This document shows positions 1 to 7,068 of a stretch of DNA of 64,000 nt, piece by piece (position 1 is the stretch's first letter; every line of letters begins with the position of its first letter). The stretch comes from Bacillus sp. HNG. Lineage in GTDB: Bacteria > Bacillota > Bacilli > Bacillales > Bacillaceae_L. The notes under the pieces are model-generated. The model was not told the origin of the DNA. It did no database searches and saw only the letters and a list, made by a program, of their open reading frames with translations. The stretch spans positions 248,001 through 312,000 of the forward strand of contig NZ_QUQV01000001.1 in assembly GCF_003400205.1 (NCBI RefSeq). The letters are read 5' to 3'. A program made the position numbers and the translations under genes.

Positions 1-206
1 AAACATCATTACGTAAGGTAATTTCAGTAGCTGTAGAGAAAGGAATTCCTGTTCCATGTTTCTCTAGTGCAATTGCATACTATGATAGCTACCGTACTGA
101 AACATTACCTGCAAACCTTCTTCAAGCACAACGCGATTACTTTGGTGCGCACACTTACCAACGTGTGGACAAAGGTGGAGTCTTCCATACAAACTGGATG
201 GAATAA
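1..206 (+). CDS. gnd: 6-phosphogluconate dehydrogenase, C-terminal end (partial)
   Basis: Only the last 67 codons are in the window; the frame is open from base 3 to TAA at 204-206. The translated tail contains [35 protein letters not shown] and a C-terminal GVFHTNWME, which is the conserved end of 6-phosphogluconate dehydrogenase. This enzyme oxidatively decarboxylates 6-phosphogluconate to ribulose 5-phosphate in the cytosol with NAD(P)+. It lies just upstream of the Lar/gluconokinase locus, which would supply its substrate, but a strong terminator separates the two, so they are neighbours rather than one transcript. Whether it is the NADP (GndA-like) or NAD (GntZ-like) paralogue cannot be told from this fragment. 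Confidence 0.93.
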   Translation, partial: TSLRKVISVAVEKGIPVPCFSSAIAYYDSYRTETLPANLLQAQRDYFGAHTYQRVDKGGVFHTNWME

Positions 207-214
207 AAACATTG

Positions 215-247
215 TTGGGGTTTCAACGTTGAAACCCCGGCTTTTAT
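215..247 (+). terminator. Rho-independent terminator after gnd
   Basis: A perfect inverted repeat, GGGGTTTCAA followed by its complement TTGAAACCCC around a CG centre (217-238), is followed by CGGCTTTTATT. It closes the gnd transcript before the Lar locus. Confidence 0.85.
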
Positions 248-389
248 TGTAGATAAATCCCATATTAGATGTAAGGGATTACACCTACATTATTTCGGCT
301 TCCATTTTCCAGTGCAAAAAAAGAGACATCGCTTTCAAAAATGCGTAAACTGTTCTTAGGTATTAGTTTTTATAGAAGGGAGTCTTATC

Positions 390-1658
390 ATGGGTATTCT
401 CCAAGAGTTACTAAAGGATATTCCAGTTCCTAAAATGCTCAAAGTCAAACAGCATTTTGATGATTCAAAAGTTGAAAATCTTGTAGAAGAATTAACAAAC
501 AAATTACATCGAGAAGACGTGAAGCAAACCATTAAACCAGGCATGGAAATTGCAATTGCAGTAGGAAGTCGTGGTATTGACGCTTTAGTTGACATTACGA
601 AAACAACTGTTCAATTCATTAAAGACATGGGCGGCAAACCTTTTATCGTACCTAGCATGGGTAGTCATGGTGGTGCCACTGGTGAAGGACAACGAGATGT
701 TTTAAAACATCTTGGAGTAACAGAAGAAAGTGTAGGTTGTGAAATACGCTCTTCTATGGAAGTTATTAAGCTAGGTGAACTACCAAATGGCTTACCAGTT
801 TATATTGATAAATATGCTTCTCAAGCTGACGGAATTGTTGTAATTAATCGTGTCAAACCACATACTGCTTTCCGTGGCTCTGTAGAAAGTGGCATTCAAA
901 AAATGATCAGTATAGGTCTTGGAAAGCAAAAAGGTGCGGAAGCTTGTCATCAACTAGGCTTTAAATATATGGCCGAAAATGTTCCAGCAATGGCACAAAT
1001 GATTATGGAAAAAACACCGTTTCTTTTTGGTGTTGCAACTGTAGAAAATGCCTTTGATAGAGTGGCCAGAATTGAAGTTATGCTAACCAATGAAATTATT
1101 GTGAAAGAGCCTGAACTTCAAGCTCAAGCAAAGCAATTACTTCCAAAGCTTTTCTTTGACCAAATCGACGTTCTTGTCATTGATCAAATTGGTAAAAATA
1201 TAAGTGGAGACGGAATGGACCCAAATATCACAGGTCGCTACCCAACTCCATATGCACACGGTGGTCCTGAAGTGAACAAAATGGTTGTGTTAAACCTAAC
1301 GCCAGAAACAGAAGGTAATGCGAATGGTGTTGGTACAGCAGATTTTACAACTCAACGACTAGTAGACAAAATGGACCTTGAATTCACATATGCAAACGGA
1401 TTGACATCGACTGTGGTTGCTCCGACAAAAATTGCAACAACACTACCAAATGATAAAGAAGCAATCCAAGCGGCCATTAAAACTTGCAATATCTTAGATT
1501 TCACAAAGGTAAAAATGGTTCGTATCAAAGATACACTGCATGTGAGTGAAATCGAAGTTTCGGAAGCCTTATTAGATTACATTAAGCAACATCCAAATAT
1601 TGAACAGGCATCAGACCTTTACGAATTTGACTTCGATGAAAAAGGAAACCTATTTTAA
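390..1658 (+). CDS. larA: LarA-family nickel-pincer-dependent racemase/epimerase
   Basis: A 422-residue member of the lactate racemase (LarA, DUF2088) superfamily, which uses the nickel-pincer nucleotide to racemise or epimerise alpha-hydroxy acids. Residues that line up with Lactobacillus plantarum LarA are visible: Arg61, His93 (SHGG), His158 (KPH), Lys171, His187, and the pair Gln256/Lys259. The Lys171-His187 spacing of 16 and Gln-Lys spacing of 3 equal those of LarA K184/H200 and Q295/K298. Lys171 would carry the cofactor and His187 bind nickel. The start follows an AGAAGGGAG ribosome site. Neighbours are an SDR dehydrogenase, larE, gluconokinase, larB and larC, so the substrate is more likely a sugar acid such as gluconate/mannonate than lactate; that is inference. 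An imperfect repeat ATGTAAGG-N7-CCTACAT (270-291) upstream could be an operator. Confidence 0.88.
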   Translation: MGILQELLKDIPVPKMLKVKQHFDDSKVENLVEELTNKLHREDVKQTIKPGMEIAIAVGSRGIDALVDITKTTVQFIKDMGGKPFIVPSMGSHGGATGEGQRDVLKHLGVTEESVGCEIRSSMEVIKLGELPNGLPVYIDKYASQADGIVVINRVKPHTAFRGSVESGIQKMISIGLGKQKGAEACHQLGFKYMAENVPAMAQMIMEKTPFLFGVATVENAFDRVARIEVMLTNEIIVKEPELQAQAKQLLPKLFFDQIDVLVIDQIGKNISGDGMDPNITGRYPTPYAHGGPEVNKMVVLNLTPETEGNANGVGTADFTTQRLVDKMDLEFTYANGLTSTVVAPTKIATTLPNDKEAIQAAIKTCNILDFTKVKMVRIKDTLHVSEIEVSEALLDYIKQHPNIEQASDLYEFDFDEKGNLF

Positions 1659-1731
1659 ATGATTCAGTAAGGGACAATCTCATTACCTTGACGAAATAAG
1701 ACCTAATTCATAGTAAAAGTGGGGAATAGAC

Positions 1732-2502
1732 ATGACAAAATTATTTGACTTAACTGGAAAAACAGCTGTTGCTATTGGCGGAAATAGTGTTCTAGGCTCT
1801 TCTATCTGTAAAGGATTCGCTGAACATGGCGCAAAAGTTGCTATCGTTGGACGAAACCTTGAAAAAACAGAAGCTGTTGTAAAAGAAATCGAAGCAGAAG
1901 GTGGAGTAGCGAAAGCTTTCACAGCGGACGTACTTTCACGTGAATCACTTGAAAATGCAGCAAAAGAAATCGAAGCATGGTCTGGTGGAATTGACATCCT
2001 TCTTAATGCACCAGGTATGAACAGCCCAACTCCATTCTTCGAGCTTGAAATGGATGAGTATGACAAAATCATGGATGTTAACCTTAAAGGTTATGTTGTA
2101 GCTACTCAAATTTTTGCAAAGAAAATGATTGATCTAGGACGCAAAGGAAGCATCATCAATATTTCTTCTGTGTCATCAACAACACCACTATCTAAAGTAT
2201 TTACATACTCAGTTTCAAAAGCTGGTGTGAACAGCATGACTCAGTTCTTAGCAAGAGAGTTTGCACCAAATGGAATTCGTGTAAATGCAATTATTCCAGG
2301 ATTCTTCCCAGCTGAACAAAACCGTAAAATCTTAAGCGAAGAGCGTGTAGCATCCATCATGGGTCACACTCCAATGAATCGTTTCGGTAACCCTGATGAA
2401 CTAAAAGGAGCAGCTGTATTCTTAGCTTCAGAAAATGCTTCAAGTTTCGTAACTGGTACTTTCATTCGCGTTGATGGCGGATTTGGAAGCATGACCATCT
2501 AA
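1732..2502 (+). CDS. SDR oxidoreductase, fructuronate reductase/gluconate 5-dehydrogenase-like
   Basis: A 256-residue short-chain dehydrogenase. The cofactor loop is an unusual IGGNSVLG (15-22). A NAPG motif replaces NNAG near residue 92. The catalytic set is Ser145/Ser146, Tyr159 and Lys163 (YSVSK). The segment PGFFPAEQNRK (199-209) is typical, as I recall, of SDRs annotated as D-mannonate oxidoreductase/fructuronate reductase, with gluconate 5-dehydrogenase as the near alternative. The gene sits 73 bp after larA and 78 bp before larE with a GGGG-type ribosome site, so it is probably co-transcribed with them. In context it would interconvert a keto sugar acid and the hydroxy acid used by the LarA homologue. 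The fold is certain; the substrate is inferred. Confidence 0.8.
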   Translation: MTKLFDLTGKTAVAIGGNSVLGSSICKGFAEHGAKVAIVGRNLEKTEAVVKEIEAEGGVAKAFTADVLSRESLENAAKEIEAWSGGIDILLNAPGMNSPTPFFELEMDEYDKIMDVNLKGYVVATQIFAKKMIDLGRKGSIINISSVSSTTPLSKVFTYSVSKAGVNSMTQFLAREFAPNGIRVNAIIPGFFPAEQNRKILSEERVASIMGHTPMNRFGNPDELKGAAVFLASENASSFVTGTFIRVDGGFGSMTI

Positions 2503-2580
2503 TAAAGTACTTCTGTAACGCAATATATATGATATAAATAGAAAGAGAACAATTAAACCGGGAGAGAAGGGGAGAAGACA

Positions 2581-3381
2581 ATGATTGAGGAAAAGTATCA
2601 AAAGCTTGTGTCAATTCTCCGCGAGATGGAATCGGTTGTCGTTGCTTTTTCCGGTGGTGTTGACAGTACCTTTTTACTCAAGGTTGCTGTCGACACACTT
2701 GGAAAGGACAATGTGTTAGCGGTAACTGCTGATTCAGAAACATATCCTTCAACTGAGCTAAAGGAAGCTCAAGTCCTTGCAAAACAAATTGGGGCTAACC
2801 ATCGTGTGATTGAAACTTCGGAGTTAGCCATTCCTGGATATACAGAAAATGATCGAAATCGTTGTTATTTCTGTAAGAGCAGTCTTTTTGATCATCTCAT
2901 TCCAGTTATGGAACGTGAAGGGTATCACAATGTTGTGTATGGTGTCATCGCTGATGATATGAATGAATTCCGTCCCGGTATGAAGGCTGCAAAGGAAAAA
3001 GGTATTCGTGGACCATTGCAAGAGGCAAATCTGTTTAAAGACGAAATTAGGGAATTATCCCGTGAATTCGATTTGCCAACTTGGAACAAACCATCATTTG
3101 CATGTCTGTCATCACGGATTGCTTATGGTGAAAAAATCACGATTGAAAAACTAACAAAGGTTGAACGAGCAGAGGCATACCTTAAATCTCTTCAAATTCG
3201 TCAGGTTCGTGTTCGTACCCATCAAGAAATTGCAAGGATTGAAGTTGAACCTAACGATATGAAAATTGTCTTAGAACATCATGAAGCCATTACAAAAGAA
3301 CTAAATTCAATTGGCTATAAATATATAACACTAGATTTAGTAGGATACAAGAGTGGAAGTATGAATAAAGTACTTTCTTAA
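2581..3381 (+). CDS. larE: LarE, ATP-dependent sulfur transferase for nickel-pincer cofactor
   Basis: A 266-residue N-type ATP pyrophosphatase. The PP-loop SGGVDST lies at 24-30, Cys95 and Cys98 are in RCYFCKS, and Cys175 is in PSFACLSSRI. LarE adenylates the biscarboxylated nicotinate mononucleotide and inserts two sulfurs to make the pincer thiocarboxylates. Cys175 corresponds to the sacrificial Cys176 of the L. plantarum enzyme. The extra CxxC pair marks the three-cysteine type, for which a [4Fe-4S] cluster and non-sacrificial sulfur transfer have been reported in some LarE proteins; that this copy works that way is inference. A strong GGGAGAGAAGGGGAG site precedes ATG at 2581. It is the last gene before a palindromic repeat and a terminator. 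Confidence 0.93.
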   Translation: MIEEKYQKLVSILREMESVVVAFSGGVDSTFLLKVAVDTLGKDNVLAVTADSETYPSTELKEAQVLAKQIGANHRVIETSELAIPGYTENDRNRCYFCKSSLFDHLIPVMEREGYHNVVYGVIADDMNEFRPGMKAAKEKGIRGPLQEANLFKDEIRELSREFDLPTWNKPSFACLSSRIAYGEKITIEKLTKVERAEAYLKSLQIRQVRVRTHQEIARIEVEPNDMKIVLEHHEAITKELNSIGYKYITLDLVGYKSGSMNKVLS

Positions 3382-3386
3382 GAGGA

Positions 3387-3530
3387 TGTTCAAAAAGTCC
3401 GGTGAAAATGACACATCGAATTTCTTCGTTGGCTTGTTTTTCCGTTGCTCACGTATCAAGTAAATACGTTCCGCTACTCAAAACTGCGCCGCCTCGAACT
3501 TCTCGGTCCTTTTCATCCTCCTTTTGAACA
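3387..3530. repeat. Palindromic intergenic element, copy 1 (TGTTCAAAAAG ends)
   Basis: A 144-bp element bounded by TGTTCAAAA at the left and the complementary TTTTGAACA at the right. Its left arm (AGTCCGGTGAAAATGACAC) reappears inverted at 21597-21624, and its right arm and centre (CCGCTACTCAAA and GCGCCGCCTCGAACTT) match the complement of bases near 21390-21425. It therefore belongs to the same family as the element between glgD and glgA, in the opposite orientation. It encodes no protein. It lies directly after larE, before that gene's terminator. Confidence 0.8.
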
Positions 3531-3550
3531 TATCACCTTAAGTAGAGAAT

Positions 3551-3580
3551 GCTTTGGAATCTTTCCAAAGCTTTTTCTTT
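3551..3580 (+). terminator. Rho-independent terminator between larE and gntK
   Basis: The perfect stem GCTTTGGA/TCCAAAGC with a 5-nt loop (3551-3571) is followed by TTTTTCTTT. It separates the larA-SDR-larE unit from gntK-larB-larC. Confidence 0.85.
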
Positions 3581-3656
3581 GTGAAGAATAATATGATAAC
3601 ATGAAGTCACAAACTACTTAGTATTAACGATAGAACGTGTAAAGGAAGATGTAGGT

Positions 3657-5129
3657 ATGTCACACGAATATGTCATTGGTCTCGATCTAGGGACAACCAG
3701 TGCAAAAGCAGTTATTTTCACCTTAAATGGTAAGGTAGTTGCAGAAGCAGAGGATCTTGTTACCTCTTACTACCCTAAGCAAGGATGGGTTGAACAAGAC
3801 CCTGATGAAATTGAGCGATCCGCTGTAAAAGCAATCAATATGGCCATTCAACAAGCGAAAGTAAATAAAGAAGACATCATTAGCTTAGGGATTTCAGCTG
3901 CCATGCATTCCATCATATGTATGGCGGATAATGGGGAAGCTCTTTCTCAAGCATTAATTTGGGCTGACGGTAGAAGTACTAAACAAGCAAATGAACTTAT
4001 GGAATCAGATGGTCTAGAAATTTTTTCAAGAACAGGTATGCCGATTCATCCAATGTCACCTTTAGCAAAGCTCATTTGGATGAAGGAAATTGATTATATT
4101 CCATATACCCAATCAAGCTATTTCTTATCTATTAAAGAATATTTACTTTTAAAATGGTTTAATCAACGAGTAATTGATTATTCAATGGCATCTGCAACTG
4201 GTATGTTTAACGGAAAAACATTTCAATGGGATCCTGAAGTACTTTCAAAAGCAGGAATCACAGAGGACATGCTTTCAAAAATTGTCCCACCAACTTATCG
4301 ATTAACCGACATTAACCCAAAAATTGCAGATGAAATGGGCATCTCAAGTGAAATGCCATTTATCATCGGAGCAGCCGATGGTCAGTTTGCTAATTTAGGA
4401 ATTGGAGCTATTTCTCCAGGCGAAGTGGCTGTAACAGCTGGCACAAGTGGAGCCATCCGCCAATTTACAAAAGGATTCCAATCAAATACAAAGCATGAAA
4501 CTTTTTGTTATGCTTTTACTGATGAACATTTTATTGTAGGTGGGCCAACTAATAACGGTGGAATAGCCCTTCAATGGTTAAAAGAACTACTTAATTATCA
4601 GGAAAGCTTTGATCATTTTACTGCTGAAGCTAAAAAAGTTGGACCTGGTGCTGAAGGCTTATTTTTCCATCCATATATAAATGGAGAACGCGCTCCATTA
4701 TGGAACCAACAAGCTCGTGGTAACTTCTTTGGAATGTCTGTTACCCATAAAACGGAGCACTTTGTTCGTGCCGTATTAGAGGGTATTACATTTAATCTAT
4801 ACCAAATTGGACAAGCGTTAGAAAAACAAGCCGGAGAAACTGAAAAGCTTTATGTAAACGGCGGATTGGCACGTTCACCATTGTGGCTTCAAATGCTTGC
4901 TGATGTGTTCGGTAAAGAAGTTTATGTCCCAGAGACTCATCATAGTGCGGCATGGGGTGCAGCTTGGACAGCATTGGTAGGCATCGGTAAAGTGAATTCC
5001 TTTGAAGAGATCAAGAACAATATCCCAATGGGAGAGCCCGTTGTACCAAATCAAGAAAACCATGAGAAATACAAGGCTATATACGCAAAATATGAAGCAA
5101 TTGGAAAAGATATTATAAAACATTTTTAA
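3657..5129 (+). CDS. gntK: Gluconokinase (FGGY family)
   Basis: A 490-residue FGGY carbohydrate kinase that phosphorylates D-gluconate to 6-phosphogluconate with ATP in the cytosol. The N-terminal phosphate loop is DLGTTSAKA (10-18). SAAMHSI, WADGRS, GMPIHPMSPLAKLIW, IGAADGQ and GTSGAIR match the gluconokinase branch (B. subtilis GntK) rather than xylulose or glycerol kinases. Its product is the substrate of the gnd-encoded enzyme at the left edge of the window, and it is embedded between nickel-pincer cofactor genes. This is the main reason to link the LarA homologue here to gluconate or its epimers. The gene starts after AAAGGAAGATG and ends at a hairpin. No gntR or gntP homologue is adjacent. 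Confidence 0.9.
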   Translation: MSHEYVIGLDLGTTSAKAVIFTLNGKVVAEAEDLVTSYYPKQGWVEQDPDEIERSAVKAINMAIQQAKVNKEDIISLGISAAMHSIICMADNGEALSQALIWADGRSTKQANELMESDGLEIFSRTGMPIHPMSPLAKLIWMKEIDYIPYTQSSYFLSIKEYLLLKWFNQRVIDYSMASATGMFNGKTFQWDPEVLSKAGITEDMLSKIVPPTYRLTDINPKIADEMGISSEMPFIIGAADGQFANLGIGAISPGEVAVTAGTSGAIRQFTKGFQSNTKHETFCYAFTDEHFIVGGPTNNGGIALQWLKELLNYQESFDHFTAEAKKVGPGAEGLFFHPYINGERAPLWNQQARGNFFGMSVTHKTEHFVRAVLEGITFNLYQIGQALEKQAGETEKLYVNGGLARSPLWLQMLADVFGKEVYVPETHHSAAWGAAWTALVGIGKVNSFEEIKNNIPMGEPVVPNQENHEKYKAIYAKYEAIGKDIIKHF

Positions 5130-5135
5130 AAAATT

Positions 5136-5159
5136 CAGCGTCAGTTCTTACTGACGCTG
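5136..5159 (+). terminator. Stem-loop after gntK
   Basis: The perfect 9-bp stem CAGCGTCAG/CTGACGCTG has a 6-nt loop but no downstream T run. It may be an attenuator or mRNA-stabilising hairpin between gntK and larB rather than a full terminator. Confidence 0.55.
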
Positions 5160-5201
5160 TGGCTATTCATCGATTCTAAAGTCGATTAAGGTGTGTGAAA
5201 C

Positions 5202-5957
5202 ATGGTAGAAGAAATTTTAAAGCAAGTAAAACAAGGAACATTAAGTATTGAGGATGCAAAAAAAGAATTAGCAACCTACGAAAATTTAGGATTTGCCAAA
5301 ATCGATCATCATCGAAAAAACAGACAAGGATTCCCAGAAATTGTTTTTGGTGAGGGTAAGACGAAGGAACAAATTTTATCAATTGTTAATGTAATAAAGG
5401 AACGCGGAGACAATGTTCTTGTGACACGAATCTCAAAGGAAAAAGCAGACTTTATTTTACAATCGAACTCTGAGTTTGTGTACAATGAAATAGCTCAAAT
5501 TCTGTATTGGAAAGATGTTACACGAGAAAACAAACAAAGGAACGGCTATATTGCAATTGTGTGTGCCGGTACCTCAGATTTACGGGTCGCTGAAGAAGCA
5601 GCTATTACAGCTGAAGTGTTAGGTAGTAACATTCGTCGCTTCTACGATGTCGGGGTGGCTGGCATCCATCGTTTATTAGATAATATAGAAGAAATCCGAA
5701 ATGCGAATGTTTCAGTAATTGTCGCAGGCATGGAGGGTGCTTTGCCAAGTGTGGTTGGTGGTCTTGTTTCCCATCCAATTATTGCAGTCCCAACAAGTAT
5801 TGGATATGGGGCCAATTTTCAAGGATTATCAGCTTTATTAACGATGCTTAATTCCTGTGCGTCTGGAATCAGTGTAGTGAACATCGACAACGGTTTCGGC
5901 GGTGCTTATAATGCGGTCTTAATTGATCAACTTGCACAAAAAGGAGAACTAGATTAA
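5202..5957 (+). CDS. larB: LarB, pyridinium-3,5-biscarboxylate mononucleotide synthase
   Basis: A 251-residue protein with a C-terminal PurE-like domain (about 110-251). LarB carboxylates and hydrolyses nicotinate adenine dinucleotide, the first step in nickel-pincer nucleotide synthesis. Visible landmarks are CAGTSDLRVAEEA, YDVGVAGIHRL, GMEGALPSVVGGLV, PTSIGYGA and Cys219 in NSCASG, the expected catalytic cysteine (Cys221 in L. plantarum numbering). The length is normal for the family. The stop codon is followed at once by the ATG of larC, indicating tight translational coupling. Functionally it belongs with larE upstream, although gntK and a terminator lie between them. Confidence 0.94.
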   Translation: MVEEILKQVKQGTLSIEDAKKELATYENLGFAKIDHHRKNRQGFPEIVFGEGKTKEQILSIVNVIKERGDNVLVTRISKEKADFILQSNSEFVYNEIAQILYWKDVTRENKQRNGYIAIVCAGTSDLRVAEEAAITAEVLGSNIRRFYDVGVAGIHRLLDNIEEIRNANVSVIVAGMEGALPSVVGGLVSHPIIAVPTSIGYGANFQGLSALLTMLNSCASGISVVNIDNGFGGAYNAVLIDQLAQKGELD

Positions 5958-6881
5958 ATGAGAACACTTTATTTTGATTGTTTTTCAGGAATTAGTGGGG
6001 ATATGGTAATTGGGGCATTACTTGATGCAGGTGGGGACCCAAAAAAATTAGTTGAGGAATTAAAGAAACTCCATTTTGAGGATGAATACGAATTAGCATG
6101 GAAAAAGGTCGTAAAAAACGGAATCACATCTACGAAATTTGATGTCATTTTAAAAAACGAAAGCAATACGCTCACACATCATCATGACCATGAACATTCT
6201 CACGACCAAGAACACCAACATCATCATGATCACGAACATACTCATGACCATGAACACCAACATCATCATGATCATGATCATGAACATACTCATGACCATG
6301 TACACGAACATATACATACACATGAACATAGCCATGATCATCACCACGATCATGACCATCATCACCATCACTCACATCGTGCATACAAAGACATTGTGAG
6401 GATGATTGAGGAATCTGAATTGGCTCCTGAAGTAAAAAAAATAGCACTAAAAATTTTCAAGAAAATCGGGGAAGCAGAAGGCCTAATCCATGGACTTCCG
6501 TTAGAAAACGTGCATTTTCATGAAGTTGGTGCGGTTGATTCAATAATTGATATTGTAGGAACAGCCATTTTACTACAACAATTAGAAATCACTACGATTA
6601 AATCGTCATCTGTACCAGTTGGAACAGGGAAAATCCATATTGATCATGGAATTTATCCAGTTCCAGCACCTGCGACACTTGAAATTTTAAAAGGGGTACC
6701 GATTGAGCAAAGTGATATCCGATTTGAACTCACAACTCCGACTGGAGCCGGAATTATCTCCGTACTTACAGATGAATTTTGCAGTTTTCCTTCAATGAAG
6801 GTAACAGCAATAGGCTACGGGGCTGGTACAAAAACGTTCAAAGATCGTCCAAATGTTCTCCGTGTTATTATAGGAGAATAA
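5958..6881 (+). CDS. larC: LarC N-terminal half (LarC1) with long His-rich tract; C-terminal domain absent
   Basis: LarC is the CTP-dependent cyclometallase that inserts nickel into the pincer nucleotide. The 307-residue product shows the LarC N-terminal domain (YFDCFSGISGDMVIGALLDAG, then HFHEVGAVDSIIDIVG, LTTPTGAGI and IGYGAGTKTF). Between them (residues 74-140) is a histidine tract with 39 His in 67 positions, mostly His-Asp and His-Glu repeats, presumably a nickel store. Full LarC is usually near 400 residues plus the His region. Here the frame stops right after NVLRVIIGE, where the second, CTP-binding half (LarC2) should begin. None of the downstream frames encodes LarC2, and a terminator starts 11 bases past the stop. 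In L. plantarum LarC2 is reached by programmed frameshifting, but here there is nothing to shift into. Confidence 0.9.
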   Translation: MRTLYFDCFSGISGDMVIGALLDAGGDPKKLVEELKKLHFEDEYELAWKKVVKNGITSTKFDVILKNESNTLTHHHDHEHSHDQEHQHHHDHEHTHDHEHQHHHDHDHEHTHDHVHEHIHTHEHSHDHHHDHDHHHHHSHRAYKDIVRMIEESELAPEVKKIALKIFKKIGEAEGLIHGLPLENVHFHEVGAVDSIIDIVGTAILLQQLEITTIKSSSVPVGTGKIHIDHGIYPVPAPATLEILKGVPIEQSDIRFELTTPTGAGIISVLTDEFCSFPSMKVTAIGYGAGTKTFKDRPNVLRVIIGE

Positions 6882-6891
6882 ATATTTATTT

Positions 6892-6926
6892 AGTCCTCAC
6901 AAAAAAGTGGGGACTCTTCTTTTTTA
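6892..6926 (+). terminator. Rho-independent terminator ending the lar operon
   Basis: The stem AGTCCTCAC/GTGGGGACT (one G-U pair) with a 6-A loop is followed by CTTCTTTTTTAT. Its place directly after the short larC shows that the operon ends there. Confidence 0.88.
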
Positions 6927-6938
6927 TAAATCCTTTTA

Positions 6939-6967
6939 TTGACAAAGGTTATATTGCGCAGTATAAT
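6939..6967 (+). promoter_or_regulatory. Perfect SigA promoter of the ring-cleaving dioxygenase gene
   Basis: TTGACA (6939-6944), a spacer of exactly 17 bases and TATAAT (6962-6967) match the consensus at every position. It is about 100 bases upstream of the start at 7069. So strong a promoter on a detoxification gene implies tight repression, and a palindrome follows at once. Confidence 0.85.
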
Positions 6968-6985
6968 TATCTTGAATTAAAGATA
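6968..6985 (+). promoter_or_regulatory. MhqR-like operator
   Basis: The near-perfect palindrome TATCTT-GAATTA-AAGATA abuts the -10 element. It resembles the ATCTCGA-TCGAGAT box of MhqR, the MarR-type repressor of quinone/catechol detoxification genes in B. subtilis. Further AAGATA half-sites follow at 6981 and 6996. The assignment rests on resemblance and on the gene it precedes. Confidence 0.5.
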
Positions 6986-7068
6986 TTTTACTTTAAGATA
7001 TTTTTGTATATAGTAATTTAACATCGCTTGGAAAAACAAAAAAACATGTAACTATATTGGAGGCATAA

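Noticed and set aside
324-337. Possible CcpA (cre) site upstream of larA
   Set aside because: Only the right half (CGCTTTCA) fits; the left half does not.
6177-6377. CRISPR-like or tandem-repeat array
   Set aside because: The repetition is codon-level (His-Asp/His-Glu) inside larC, with no spacers. No CRISPR array was seen elsewhere in the window.
6150-6447. Long open frames on the opposite strand and in other frames across the His-rich part of larC
   Set aside because: They are low-complexity Met/Asp/Val products of the CAT-GAC repeats read in other frames, with no ribosome sites.
6882-7021. A frameshift leading from LarC1 into LarC2
   Set aside because: The shifted frames give Phe/Tyr/Ile-rich sequence without any LarC2 motif, and a terminator and promoter fill the space.
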